Shown here: positions 49,065 through 58,342 of the stretch, piece after piece
Layout: each line of letters begins with the position of its first letter
How positions within the stretch are numbered: position 1 is the stretch's first letter
From: an uncultured Propionibacteriaceae bacterium
GTDB taxonomy: Bacteria > Actinomycetota > Actinomycetes > Propionibacteriales > Propionibacteriaceae
Assembly: GCA_938046585.1 (NCBI GenBank)
Contig: CALIWR010000004.1
Coordinates: forward strand, 131,788 to 195,787
Length of the DNA: 64,000 bases
Direction: 5' to 3'
Notes under the pieces: generated by a model
The model's database searches: none
The model's input: only the letters and a program-made list of their open reading frames with translations
Told to the model about the DNA's origin: nothing
Position numbers and translations under genes: made by a program

Positions 49065-51791
49065 TCACCCGCGCTGCCTGGCCCGGCGCCGGGCGCCCTG
49101 GACCACCAGCAAGGTTCCACCGACCAGAGCCATGAAGGCTCCCACCAGCGCGCCCAGCGGCAGGTCCGCACCCGTATTGGGCAGCGGAGCCGGGCGACGA
49201 CCCGGATCGTTCGGCTTCGGAGCCGGCGGAGTCGGCAGCGGGATGACCTCACCGTGGTTGGTCAGCGTCAGCGACGCCTGAGCGTCGTTGTCCGTCGTCG
49301 ACGTGGTCGTATTGGTGTGGATGGTCGGGATCACCAGCGGGTTGGTCTCCGGCGCATCGCCACCGACCGGCGAGACGTAGGCGACGTTCCGGTACGTGAC
49401 CGGGGTATTCGCCGCGGCTGGCAGCTGGAAGGTCACCACGATGGGCTTTCCGTTCGCCCCGGGAGCCAGGCGCTCCGAGGAGGTGCAGGTCAGGCCCTTG
49501 CAGCTGTAGCCCTCACCCGAGATGCTCAGCAGCTTGAGTTCCGGCTGCGGGACATCGGTCACCGACCAGCCTGCCATTGCGGCCGAAGGCCCGTCGTTGT
49601 GCGGGACCAGCAGGTACGACACCTGGGTGGCCGTGGTGTACGGCGCATTGGTGATCAGCTTCTTCGACAGGGTCAGATTGATCTGCACCAGACCGGCGTC
49701 GATCGTCGGCAGGTCAGCCTTGCCCGGGTCGGACTGGTTGTTCCCCTTGGTCGGGGCCGTCACCGGCACCCGGCCGTTGGCGGGGGCGTCGGAATCAGTC
49801 GCGTCGTCGCCACCAGCGTTGTCGTTAGTGAAGGCCGAGTTAGCTGGCTTGTGGAAGACCACGGTGTACTGGGCGCCAGGGGTCAGGTCAGTGAACGCGA
49901 AGTAGCCCTTGGCGTCGGTCTTGGTGGTCTTCACCGTCTTACCGTTGGCGTCCTCCAGGGTCACGGTCATGCCGGTAACCGGCTTCTCGTCCTTCTGCTG
50001 AACCCCGTCCCGGTTGGCGTCCCACCAGACGTAGTCACCGAGCGAGACCAGCTGCTTCACGAAGCCGAAGTCCAGGCCCAAGTCCCTGGCACCGTCCTTG
50101 TCCAGCTCATGCGAAGTGGCCGAACCGGTAGACGAGTCCTTCTCTGGGTCGTTGCCGGCGTTCGCGATGGTCGGGTTGTACCCGTCCGGCGCCTTCGTCA
50201 CCGTCACGGTGTAGTGCTGCCCAGCCGGCAGCAGAGGCAGGTTCTCGAACCGGTAGTTGCCGTTCTGATCGGTGGTGGTCGGGGCGACCGGCTTACCGAA
50301 GATGTCATTCACCGGCTGCCCGTTCGGGCCGGTCAGCTTGAGTTCAACGCCGGCGAGGCCGGAGCCGGGCCCCTCGTCCTGCACGCCGTTGCGGTTCTGG
50401 TCGAACCAGACGTAGTCACCGACCATGACCGACGACTTCTTCACGAAGCCGAAGTCCAGGCTCAGGTCCTTGGCGCCGTCGGTAGTCAGCTCGCCCGAGG
50501 TAGCCGAACCGGTAGACGAGTCTTTCTCCCGGTCGTTGCCGACGTTCGCGATGGTCGGTGTGTACCCATCCGGCGCCTTCGCCACCGTCACGGTGTAGTG
50601 CTGCCCAGCCGACAGCGGAGGCAGGTTCTCGAACAGGTAGGTACCAGCCTGGCCGGTGGTGATCGGGGCGACTTCCTTACCAAAGACGTCCTTTACCTTC
50701 TCCCCGTTCGGACCAGTCAGTTCCAGCACCGCGCCCGGGATACCGGAACCGGCACCCTCGTCCTGCAGACCGTTGCGGTTCTCGTCGAACCAGACGGTGT
50801 CACCGACCGAAACCGACTTCATGACGCCGGAGCCGGTACCGCCGTTGTTGAAGTACGACTCGGTACGCGTCGTGCTCTTCGAATCGGAGCCGTCCCACTT
50901 GGCCTTCATGGTGTTGGTGAGGTCGCCGGCGTAACCACTATTCACAGTCACCTTGTAGGTGAGGCGCCACCATCCGCCCTTAGCGAGCAGCGGGGCCTTG
51001 AACTGGAAACTCTTGTGGGCACTGTCCAGGGTCACCGTGTACAGCGAACTGGGGGCGTCATTCCACACCGGCCAGGTGCCCTGAGGATTGAGCTGGGTGG
51101 CGTGCTGGAGCACGAAGCTGCCAGGCACGATGCTCTGGCCGGCGCCGAGGTTGTCGTCGACGACGACGTTGCGGTAGTCGATCTGCTGGCCCTTAGTCTC
51201 TCCGGGGAAGTAGAGATACCAGTCAGCACCGCCGGGGTAGACCCCGCCGTCCTTCCAGAAGTCGATCCCGCCGAAGGGGACGGAGCCATCGGTCCGGTAG
51301 CGGACGGTGACAGTCTTCGACCCGATCGTGAACGGGATATCGATATCCGTCTTCTCGCCAGCGTTCACCTGGTTCACCGCGAACCAGACCTTGCCGCCGA
51401 TCTCGTACGGGTGGCTGCTCACGAAGTCGGTGAGGGTGCAGGACACTCCCCCGGCCGTCATCGCGCAGTTAGCGACCACGTCGCCCTTGTCGTTCTTCAG
51501 CGCGAGGGAACCGGTGTTACCCTTCAGCTTCTCGGTAGGCCAGGACATCGAGAAGGTGCTGCCGGCTGGGGTTCCGTCCGGAACGCTCCAGTTCGCGGAC
51601 ACCCGAACCTGTTCCCACGGGTAGATCGGGCCCTTGCCAGATGCGGCGGTGATGGTGATGTCCTTGAAGGCGCCAGGCACCTCCGCGGCTCGGGCCGGCA
51701 CCGGGGTCGCGAATGCGACTACCCCCAGCACCAGCCCGGTGGCTAGAGCCAAAGCCCGCATCACTCGATGCGGTAACCTACGAATAGACAA
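49065..51791 (-). CDS. LPXTG-anchored surface adhesin with SdrD-type B repeats
   Basis: The product is 908 residues from a TTG at 51791 that follows GGGGGAAGAG; a TTG at 51803 is an alternative. Signal peptide (RALALATGLVLGVVAFATPVPARA), an N-terminal beta-rich adhesive region (about 40-320), three SdrD B-like domains each starting VGDxVWxDxNRxGxQ (calcium-binding style), a DUF11-like domain, and a sortase signal LPNTG with hydrophobic stretch and RRRARQRG tail. The protein should be fixed to peptidoglycan and mediate adhesion or matrix binding. No sortase gene is in the window. The gene has its own terminator and no operon partner. Confidence 0.92.
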   Translation of the reverse strand: MSIRRLPHRVMRALALATGLVLGVVAFATPVPARAAEVPGAFKDITITAASGKGPIYPWEQVRVSANWSVPDGTPAGSTFSMSWPTEKLKGNTGSLALKNDKGDVVANCAMTAGGVSCTLTDFVSSHPYEIGGKVWFAVNQVNAGEKTDIDIPFTIGSKTVTVRYRTDGSVPFGGIDFWKDGGVYPGGADWYLYFPGETKGQQIDYRNVVVDDNLGAGQSIVPGSFVLQHATQLNPQGTWPVWNDAPSSLYTVTLDSAHKSFQFKAPLLAKGGWWRLTYKVTVNSGYAGDLTNTMKAKWDGSDSKSTTRTESYFNNGGTGSGVMKSVSVGDTVWFDENRNGLQDEGAGSGIPGAVLELTGPNGEKVKDVFGKEVAPITTGQAGTYLFENLPPLSAGQHYTVTVAKAPDGYTPTIANVGNDREKDSSTGSATSGELTTDGAKDLSLDFGFVKKSSVMVGDYVWFDQNRNGVQDEGPGSGLAGVELKLTGPNGQPVNDIFGKPVAPTTTDQNGNYRFENLPLLPAGQHYTVTVTKAPDGYNPTIANAGNDPEKDSSTGSATSHELDKDGARDLGLDFGFVKQLVSLGDYVWWDANRDGVQQKDEKPVTGMTVTLEDANGKTVKTTKTDAKGYFAFTDLTPGAQYTVVFHKPANSAFTNDNAGGDDATDSDAPANGRVPVTAPTKGNNQSDPGKADLPTIDAGLVQINLTLSKKLITNAPYTTATQVSYLLVPHNDGPSAAMAGWSVTDVPQPELKLLSISGEGYSCKGLTCTSSERLAPGANGKPIVVTFQLPAAANTPVTYRNVAYVSPVGGDAPETNPLVIPTIHTNTTTSTTDNDAQASLTLTNHGEVIPLPTPPAPKPNDPGRRPAPLPNTGADLPLGALVGAFMALVGGTLLVVQGARRRARQRG
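50043..50807 (-). repeat. two near-identical tandem B-repeat modules of about 127-128 codons in the adhesin gene
   Basis: Module 1 (50424-50807) and module 2 (50043-50423) begin at equivalent VGD codons and share long blocks such as AGQHYTVTV, APDGY and EKDSSTGSATS at protein and DNA level. A third, diverged module starts at the VGD-equivalent LGD codons near 50042. The high identity makes copy-number change by recombination possible. Confidence 0.85.
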
Positions 51792-51902
51792 CTCTTCCCC
51801 CAAGACTTGGTCGTTCTTACAGGAGCGCCCCCCAAGGCACTGCTAGATGTCAACCTAGACCCAATCGGCATCGCAGAACAACCCCGGACACTCCAAAAAT
51901 TG

Positions 51903-52571
51903 TCACGCTGTGGTAAAGAATGGCCGCCGGGCAGGCCAGGGCGCCTCCGGTTCCCGCAGATGGTCGAGTCGCCCACTCAGCTGGGCTCCGTACAGGGCCA
52001 GCACCCCGCTGACGAGGGCGGAGTTCTGAACCCGCCCGGCATAGACCGCGTCGACCACGTCCTCCAGCCGAGCCCAGCCCAGGCTCATCAGTGCCTCCTC
52101 CGCCTCCCGCCGGAAGCCGTCCGGCGCGGGAGCCGGACGCAGGTCACGGGCCAGGAAGACCCGGACCGACTCGGTGCTGCAGCCCGGTGAAGTGAACAGG
52201 TCGACCAGGACCCGCCAGTCGGCCGCCGCCAGCCCGGCCTCCTCGGCCAGTTCCCGCTGGGCGGCCGCCAGGAAGCTCTCCCCGGCCACGTCCAGCAGCC
52301 CGGCCGGTGGTTCCAGCAGCCGGAAACCGGCTGGGTGGCGGTACTGATCCACCACCGCCACCCGTCCGGCGTCGTCACATGCGATCACCGCCACCGCGCC
52401 CGGATGCAGCAGGTATTCCCGTAGCACGGTCTGCCCGGATGGGGTACCGACCTCGTCGGTAACAAAATCGCTGACCCGCCCCTGGCAGGTCGAGACCCGA
52501 GCAGCCGGCCAGGTCAGCCGCGCGTCCACCAGCTCGTCCGGCGCCAGATTTGCTCCGGGAAGGGACGTCAT
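51903..52571 (-). CDS. NUDIX hydrolase, probable ADP-ribose pyrophosphatase
   Basis: The product is 222 residues. The Nudix box spans GLLDVAGESFLAAAQRELAE and continues EAGL, with GX5EX7REUXEEXGU fully conserved. The upstream YRHPAGFRLLEPPAG and downstream TSPGCSTESVRVFLARDL are typical of ADP-ribose/GDP-mannose pyrophosphatases, which cleave nucleoside diphosphate sugars with Mg2+. The ATG overlaps the pyrG stop by 4 bases. The same neighbour pair is found in mycobacteria. Confidence 0.9.
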   Translation of the reverse strand: MTSLPGANLAPDELVDARLTWPAARVSTCQGRVSDFVTDEVGTPSGQTVLREYLLHPGAVAVIACDDAGRVAVVDQYRHPAGFRLLEPPAGLLDVAGESFLAAAQRELAEEAGLAAADWRVLVDLFTSPGCSTESVRVFLARDLRPAPAPDGFRREAEEALMSLGWARLEDVVDAVYAGRVQNSALVSGVLALYGAQLSGRLDHLREPEAPWPARRPFFTTA

Positions 52572-54229
52572 AGCTCCCCGACCGGAAGCCGGGCTGCGTT
52601 GCGGCGCCGCAGCGCGGCCTCGATCAATCCTGTGAACAGCGGATGCGGCCGAGTGGGCCGTGACTTCAGCTCAGGATGGCCCTGGGTGGCGACGAAGAAC
52701 GGGTGGATCTCGGTCGGCAGTTCGACGAACTCCACCAGGGTCGAATCGGGAGAGGTTCCGCTGATCACCAGGCCGGCCTGCTCCAGCTGAGGCCGGTAGG
52801 CGTTGTTCACCTCGTACCGGTGCCGGTGCCGCTCGCTGACCTGGCGGGTCTGGTACAGCCGGCTCACGATCGAGTCCCGGACCAGTTCGGCCGGGTACGA
52901 GCCGAGACGCATCGTGCCGCCCAGGTCCCCGTCGCCAGAGACGATCGCCTGCTGCTCCTTCATGGTGGCAATCACCGGGTGGGCGGTCTCGGGGTCGAAT
53001 TCGGTAGACGCGGCACCTTCCAGGCCGGCCAAGGAGCGAGCCACCTCCATCACCATGCACTGCAGGCCGAGGCACAGCCCCAAGATGGGGATCTGGTGTT
53101 CGCGGGCGTACCGGATGGCGCCGATCTTGCCCTCCACCCCCCGGATCCCGAAACCACCGGGGACCACGATCCCGTCGACGTCCCCGAGTTCCTGCTGGGC
53201 CCCCTCCAAGGTGGCGCAGTCATCGGAAGCCACCCAGCGGATCGAGACCCGGGCCCAGTTCGCGAAAGCCCCGGCACGCAACGCTTCGCTGACTGACAGG
53301 TAGGCGTCCGGCAGGTCGATGTACTTGCCGACCAAGGCGATCGTGACGTCCTCCCTCGGATGGTGGACCCGCTCCAACAGATCGTCCCAGGCCTTCCAGC
53401 GGACATCCCGGAAGGCCACCCCGAGTCGGCGTACCACGTAGGCGTCGAGACCCTCGGCGAACAGCACCCGGGGGATGTCGTAGATCGACGGGGCGTCGGG
53501 GCAGGAGATCACAGCCTCCTCATCGACATCACACATGTTGGCGATCTTGCGCTTAACCGGTTCGGGGATCGGCCGGTCAGCGCGGCAGACCAAGGCATCA
53601 GGCTGGATCCCGACCTGGCGCAGGGCGGCCACCGAATGCTGCGTGGGTTTGGTCTTCAGCTCCCCTGACGGCCCGATGTACGGCACCAGAGAGACGTGCA
53701 GGAAGACCACGTTCTCCCGGCCGATGTCACGGCGGACCTGGCGGGCCGCCTCCAAGAAAGGCAATGATTCGATGTCGCCGACAGTGCCGCCGATCTCGTG
53801 GATCACCAGATCCACCCCGGGGCGGGCCATCGCCAACATCTGATCCTTGATTTCGCCGGTGATGTGCGGGATCACCTGGACCGTATCGCCCAGATAGTCC
53901 CCGCGGCGTTCCTTGGCGATCACCGAGGAGTAGACCTTTCCCGTGGTGACGTTCGCCTCGCCGTCGAGGTTCACGTCCAGGAAGCGTTCGTAGTGGCCGA
54001 TGTCGAGGTCGGTCTCGGCGCCGTCTTCGGTGACGAACACCTCCCCGTGCTGGAACGGATTCATGGTGCCCGGGTCGACGTTCAGGTACGGGTCCAGCTT
54101 CTGCATGGTCACCCCAAGCCCCCGGGCGACAAGCAGGGAGCCAAGGCTGGATGCGGTTAGCCCTTTGCCCAGCGAGGACACCACGCCACCGGTCACGAAG
54201 ATGTGCTTGGTCTGGTCTGTCTTCCCCAC
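52568..54229 (-). CDS. pyrG: CTP synthase
   Basis: The product is 553 residues from GTG. The synthase domain has FVTGGVVSSLGKGLTASSLG and the NPFQHGEVFVTEDGAETDLD segment; the glutaminase domain has VPGGFGIRGVEGKIGA, the nucleophile Cys in LGLCLGLQCMVMEVARS, and late His/Glu residues in GHPELKSRP. It aminates UTP to CTP using glutamine and ATP. TAGGGT lies 8 bases before the GTG, with GAAGG in between, so either leaderless or Shine-Dalgarno initiation is possible. Confidence 0.97.
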   Translation of the reverse strand: MGKTDQTKHIFVTGGVVSSLGKGLTASSLGSLLVARGLGVTMQKLDPYLNVDPGTMNPFQHGEVFVTEDGAETDLDIGHYERFLDVNLDGEANVTTGKVYSSVIAKERRGDYLGDTVQVIPHITGEIKDQMLAMARPGVDLVIHEIGGTVGDIESLPFLEAARQVRRDIGRENVVFLHVSLVPYIGPSGELKTKPTQHSVAALRQVGIQPDALVCRADRPIPEPVKRKIANMCDVDEEAVISCPDAPSIYDIPRVLFAEGLDAYVVRRLGVAFRDVRWKAWDDLLERVHHPREDVTIALVGKYIDLPDAYLSVSEALRAGAFANWARVSIRWVASDDCATLEGAQQELGDVDGIVVPGGFGIRGVEGKIGAIRYAREHQIPILGLCLGLQCMVMEVARSLAGLEGAASTEFDPETAHPVIATMKEQQAIVSGDGDLGGTMRLGSYPAELVRDSIVSRLYQTRQVSERHRHRYEVNNAYRPQLEQAGLVISGTSPDSTLVEFVELPTEIHPFFVATQGHPELKSRPTRPHPLFTGLIEAALRRRNAARLPVGEL

Positions 54230-54272
54230 GGACCTTCACCCTAACCCACCGGTGCTGGTCGGTTGTCGAGGC

Positions 54273-54929
54273 TCAGCCTGGGCTGCGACCAGTCAGCAGC
54301 AGCAGCGGATAGTTCCGAACAGTACCGTCCGGGCCACGCCGGTCAATGGCTGCGATGGTCTCGACCGCGACCTGCTCGAGACCGGCCGCCACCGCCGCAT
54401 CGATCAGCTGGTCGTCGCTGAAGCCGTGATGGACGGGCTCACCGCAGTCGGGGCCGTGGAAGGAACCGTCCTCGGCAGCCAGGTCACAGACCGCGACCCA
54501 GCCGTGGGGTTCTAATAGGTCCACGATGGCGCGGAGCAGACCACCCACATCGGTCACATGGTGGAAGGCGAGCAGGCTGTACGCGATCTGGAACCGGCCC
54601 TCGGCCGGGTCGAGCCGGTCCCGGGCGAGGTCAAGACAGCGGACCCGCTGCTGGGTGTCGCCGGCGCGGGCCAGCCGTTGCGCGGTGACCTGGGTCATGC
54701 CGTGGGAGGAGTCGACCAGGAGAATCGGTCCCAGGTCCGCTGCCAGGCAGCGGCTCAACAATCCGGTGCCGGCACCGATCTCGATCGCGGCCCAGTCCGA
54801 GCTGATCGGGATCCGGGCCCGGATCGCGGTCGCCACCAGTTCGGCTCGAGCCAGCCGGCGGGGATCGTCGTCCCAGGTCGAGGCGGCCTGGTCGAAATAA
54901 GAGCCGTGGGCTTCTTCGGGAGCAGACAT
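54273..54929 (-). CDS. class I SAM-dependent methyltransferase
   Basis: The product is 218 residues. The SAM-binding motif I is WAAIEIGAGTGLLSRCLA, then ILLVDSSHGMTQV with the acidic residue of motif post-I, and IAYSLLAFHHVTDV for motif IV. It matches the UbiE/Methyltransf_11-like group of small-molecule methyltransferases. The substrate is unknown. It lies between recN and pyrG, where mycobacteria carry two other genes (Rv1697 and Rv1698). Confidence 0.87.
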   Translation of the reverse strand: MSAPEEAHGSYFDQAASTWDDDPRRLARAELVATAIRARIPISSDWAAIEIGAGTGLLSRCLAADLGPILLVDSSHGMTQVTAQRLARAGDTQQRVRCLDLARDRLDPAEGRFQIAYSLLAFHHVTDVGGLLRAIVDLLEPHGWVAVCDLAAEDGSFHGPDCGEPVHHGFSDDQLIDAAVAAGLEQVAVETIAAIDRRGPDGTVRNYPLLLLTGRSPG

Positions 54930-54938
54930 CGAGCAGAC

Positions 54939-56657
54939 CTACTTTCGAGAATTGTTAGCTGAGGATCGCGATTGGTTGGCCTGCACGATCAATTCGTCAG
55001 CATGGGCCAGGGCGGAGGCGGTGGAGGTGATCCCGCTCATCATTCGGGCCAACTCGGCACGGCGTTTTTCGCCGGTGACCTCGCTCAGGCTGCTGGCGGT
55101 CACGCAGCCATCGTCGGCCTTGGCGACCACCAGGTGACGGTCAGCGAAGGCCGCCACCTGCGCCAAGTGGGTCACCACGATCACCTGGCTGGAGGCAGCC
55201 AACGCCGCGAGTCGGCGGCCCACCTCCAGGGCCACAGCGCCTCCGACGCCGGCGTCTACCTCGTCGAAGACAAAGGTCTGCCCGGCCTCGGCGTCGGCCA
55301 GGACCACTTCGAGCGCCAACCGGACCCGGGAAAGTTCGCCGCCGGAGGCCACCGCGGCCAGGGGACCAGGCGCCGATCCGGGATTAGCGCTGAAACGCAG
55401 GTGAACCATGTCGGCGCCGTACGGGCCAGGCTCGGCGAGTGGGCTGAGGTTGAAATCCAAGCGGGCCCGCGGCATCGCCAGGGCGCTGAGCTCGACCTGA
55501 ACAGCGGCCGCCAACCGGTCGGCGGCTTCCTGACGTAGGCGGGTGATCTCGGTGGCGTCGACACTGATCTGGTGGCTGAGGCCGGCCACCGACTGTTCCA
55601 AGGTCTCGATCCGCTCGTCGCTGTTGTGCAGCTCCTGCAGCCGCTGGGCGGCTTGCGCGGCCCAGGCCAGCACCTCGTCCACGGTCTCGCCGTACTTACG
55701 GGTCAAGGCCTGCAGCGCCGCCCGTCGGCTCGCGACCCACTCCAATCTGACCGGGTCGGCGTCCAAGTCGGCCAGGTATGAGGAGGTGGCGGTGGCTAGG
55801 TCGGCGAGTAACGCGGTCACCTCACGGGCCTGATGCGCGAGCCCGGCAGCGGCCGGGTCGCTGTCGGCTGCCCGTTCCAGCGCCTTCCGGGCGGCCGCGG
55901 CCTGGGACAGGGCGCTCACCGCATCCTCAGCCGTGTCGTCATCTCCGGCCAGAGCCAGCGCCGCTTCTCGGGCCGCCAGGCGAAGGTCATCCACCGCCTG
56001 CAGCCGTCGCGCCTCGGCCTCAAGGGCCTGGTCCTCGCCGGGTTGCGGATCCACGGCGGCGATCTCATCCAGCCCGAAGCGCAGCAGATCCTGCTCACGG
56101 GCCCGTTCCCGGGCTTCGGCCTGGAGCCGGGTCAGTTCGGCCATGGCGGTACGTCGCTGCTCGTAGGTGATCTGGTACCGCTCCATCACGCCGGCCAGCA
56201 ACGGACCCGCAGCCCGGTCAAGCACGTGGCGTTGGCGTTCCGCGGTGGCCAGGCGTTGTTGCTCGGATTGGCCGTGAATGGTGATCAGTGCTCCCCCGAC
56301 CTCGGCTGCGACGCTCAGCGGTACCTGCGCCCCACCCAGCATGGCCCGGGAACGCCCGGCGGCCGCCACCTGGCGGCAGATCAGCAGTTCGTCGTCGTCG
56401 AGCATCCCGCCGGCCTCGTCGACCAGCGCCTGCAACGGTTCGGCGATGCCGACGAAACGGGCCTCGACCAGGGCCCGGGCGGAGCCGGTCCGTACGGCCC
56501 GGGCTTCGGTACGACCGCCGGCGATCAGGCCGAGGCCGGTCACCACCATGGTCTTGCCGGCACCGGTCTCGCCGGTCACCACGGTCAGCCCGGGGCCGAG
56601 CTCCAGCACGGCACTGTCGATCACGCCCAGCCCACTGATCCGAAGGTTCGTGAGCAT
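54939..56657 (-). CDS. recN: DNA repair protein RecN
   Basis: The product is 572 residues of the SMC-like family. Walker A is VVTGETGAGKTMVV near the N-terminus; two coiled-coil arms occupy about 150-360; the ABC signature SGGELSRVRLALEVVLAD and Walker B TFVFDEVDAGVGG follow, with VVTHLAQVAAFAD as switch. RecN gathers broken DNA ends for recombination. The ATG overlaps the nadK stop by one base (TGATG). Confidence 0.96.
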   Translation of the reverse strand: MLTNLRISGLGVIDSAVLELGPGLTVVTGETGAGKTMVVTGLGLIAGGRTEARAVRTGSARALVEARFVGIAEPLQALVDEAGGMLDDDELLICRQVAAAGRSRAMLGGAQVPLSVAAEVGGALITIHGQSEQQRLATAERQRHVLDRAAGPLLAGVMERYQITYEQRRTAMAELTRLQAEARERAREQDLLRFGLDEIAAVDPQPGEDQALEAEARRLQAVDDLRLAAREAALALAGDDDTAEDAVSALSQAAAARKALERAADSDPAAAGLAHQAREVTALLADLATATSSYLADLDADPVRLEWVASRRAALQALTRKYGETVDEVLAWAAQAAQRLQELHNSDERIETLEQSVAGLSHQISVDATEITRLRQEAADRLAAAVQVELSALAMPRARLDFNLSPLAEPGPYGADMVHLRFSANPGSAPGPLAAVASGGELSRVRLALEVVLADAEAGQTFVFDEVDAGVGGAVALEVGRRLAALAASSQVIVVTHLAQVAAFADRHLVVAKADDGCVTASSLSEVTGEKRRAELARMMSGITSTASALAHADELIVQANQSRSSANNSRK

Positions 56658-57574
56658 CAGCCGGCCGGCCGTTCGGGGCTCCTGCGGAAGCCGTCGACAG
56701 AGAGTCCGAACTTCTTCACGAGCCGGTTCGTGAAGGGCTGCTCAGCCAGGCGCGCCAGTTTGAGTCGATGCTCAGAACGCGCCACCCGGATCCGAGCCCC
56801 CAACGGGGCGTCAACGGTACGGCGTCCGTCGCACCACAACACCGCACCAGCCCCGCCCACCAGGTCGATTTCAACCACGGTCTCGGGGGCCAGGACCAGG
56901 GGGCGGGCGAACAGGGCGTGGGCGCTAAGCGGCACCATGAGGAAGGCATCCAGCTCCGGCCACATCACCGGCCCACCGGCAGAGAAAGCGTATGCGGTGC
57001 TCCCGGTCGGGGTGGCGATCAGCAGCCCGTCGCAGCCCCACCGCGAGACCGGCAGATGGTCGATGTGGGCGAGGACCTCGATCATTCTGCGGCGTGACAG
57101 TTTTTCGATCGAAACCTCGTTGACCGCGAACGATCTCCAGATCACGGGCCCCTCGGGTCTCTGCCTTAACTGGACGTCGACTGTCACCCGGCTGTCGATG
57201 GTGTACGCCCGCTGCGCCACCTGCCGGGCGAGCCGCGGCAGGTCGCTCACCTCCAACTCGGCCAGAAATCCGACATGCCCCAGGTTGACACCCAGTACCG
57301 GCACCTCGCGTACCACGGCCCACTCGGCAGCGCCCAGGATCGACCCGTCGCCACCGAAGACCACTGCCAGTTCGATGTGCGAGGCGTCACGCCAGTCCAT
57401 CCAGGCGATGTCGGGGATCTGGGCCGACAACCGGTCCTCGGCGTCAGCGGGGATGGTGCAGGCAATCCCGTATTCGCTCAACTGTCGTACGAAGCCGGCG
57501 GCGGCCTCGAGCGCATCCGGGCGGCAGGGATGGGTGACCACGGCGACGACTCGGGTCGGTATGGCGAGGGTCAC
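56657..57574 (-). CDS. nadK: NAD kinase
   Basis: The product is 305 residues. Motifs: VVFGGDGSILGAAEWAVV (GGDG), NLGHVGFLAELE, and the NAD-binding TPTGSTAYAFSAGGPVM. It phosphorylates NAD to NADP. The GTG start has no Shine-Dalgarno but TAGGGT exactly 6 bases upstream, overlapping the tlyA stop, so it may be transcribed both from its own leaderless promoter and from upstream. Confidence 0.96.
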   Translation of the reverse strand: MTLAIPTRVVAVVTHPCRPDALEAAAGFVRQLSEYGIACTIPADAEDRLSAQIPDIAWMDWRDASHIELAVVFGGDGSILGAAEWAVVREVPVLGVNLGHVGFLAELEVSDLPRLARQVAQRAYTIDSRVTVDVQLRQRPEGPVIWRSFAVNEVSIEKLSRRRMIEVLAHIDHLPVSRWGCDGLLIATPTGSTAYAFSAGGPVMWPELDAFLMVPLSAHALFARPLVLAPETVVEIDLVGGAGAVLWCDGRRTVDAPLGARIRVARSEHRLKLARLAEQPFTNRLVKKFGLSVDGFRRSPERPAG

Positions 57575-57580
57575 GACGTC

Positions 57581-57586
57581 ACCCTA
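57581..57586 (-). promoter_or_regulatory. candidate -10 (TAGGGT) of an internal nadK promoter
   Basis: TAGGGT on the minus strand is followed by exactly 6 bases and the nadK GTG. Its first three bases are the tlyA stop codon, so the match could be coincidental. Confidence 0.42.
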
Positions 57587-58342
57587 TATCCGGTCCACCG
57601 CGCCTGAGCGCCGCAGGCGGACGAAGACCTCATGGTTCCCGTCCCGCCCGGGCAGCCGAGAATCCGCCTGCCAGTCCGACCCCCAGCCGAGCCGGGCAGC
57701 AGCCTCGACCACAGCTGCCACCGCTGCCTGGCGGTCGGCTTCGCTGCGCACCACCCCGCCTTTGCCGAGGCGGCGCCGGCCAACCTCAAACTGTGGCTTG
57801 ACTAGCAGCAACGCGGTCCCGTCGGGCCGCAGCACCGACAGCAGCGGAGCCAGGAGCAAGGTCATCGAGATAAACGAGACGTCTGCGACGACGAGGTCGA
57901 CAGCTTCACCCTCAAGATGATCCAGGCTCAGGTCTCGCAGGTTGACCCCTTCCCAGACCACTACCCGCGGGTCGCGACGCAGTTCAGGCACCAGCTGGCC
58001 GTGTCCGACGTCGATGGCGTAGAGCCGCCGTACCGGCCCGGTCTGTCGCAGCAGCACCTGGCAGAAACCACCGGTACCGGCGCCGGCGTCGAGGACCCGG
58101 GCCTGGGCGGGGATGGTGGTCTTCGAGTCCAGCAGGGCTCCGGCCAATTTCTCGCCGGCCCGCGACACCAGCGGCTCGGTCTCCTGCTCGGTCAGAATCA
58201 GCTGCTGGTGCTCGGCGACTAGGTCACTGGGCCGGGTCACGGTTCGCCCTTCCAGCCGAACCTTCCCGGAGCGGATCAGGTCCACGGCACAGGCCCGGGA
58301 GCGGGCCAGGCCCTGGGCGACGAGGGCCTTATCGGCTCTCAC
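57584..58342 (-). CDS. tlyA: TlyA family rRNA (cytidine-2'-O)-methyltransferase
   Basis: The product is 252 residues from GTG 58342, which overlaps the upstream small gene's stop as GTGA; the long frame to 58963 is a shadow of ecfT. An N-terminal S4 domain (RADKALVAQGLARSRACAVDLI) precedes the methyltransferase domain: SRAGEKLAGALL, VLDAGAGTGGFCQVLL (motif I), LVVADVSFISMTLLL, and VKPQFEVGRRRLGKGGVV. It methylates 16S and 23S rRNA cytidines; loss of TlyA gives capreomycin resistance in mycobacteria. Confidence 0.95.
   Translation of the reverse strand: MRADKALVAQGLARSRACAVDLIRSGKVRLEGRTVTRPSDLVAEHQQLILTEQETEPLVSRAGEKLAGALLDSKTTIPAQARVLDAGAGTGGFCQVLLRQTGPVRRLYAIDVGHGQLVPELRRDPRVVVWEGVNLRDLSLDHLEGEAVDLVVADVSFISMTLLLAPLLSVLRPDGTALLLVKPQFEVGRRRLGKGGVVRSEADRQAAVAAVVEAAARLGWGSDWQADSRLPGRDGNHEVFVRLRRSGAVDRI

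Noticed and set aside
49047..51746. 899-residue + strand frame opposite the adhesin
   Set aside because: It is the antisense of the repeat-rich adhesin gene, His/Arg/Val-rich with no domain and no start signal.
55833..57920. 695-residue + strand frame opposite recN and nadK
   Set aside because: Antisense of two clear genes, low-complexity Arg/Ser-rich product.
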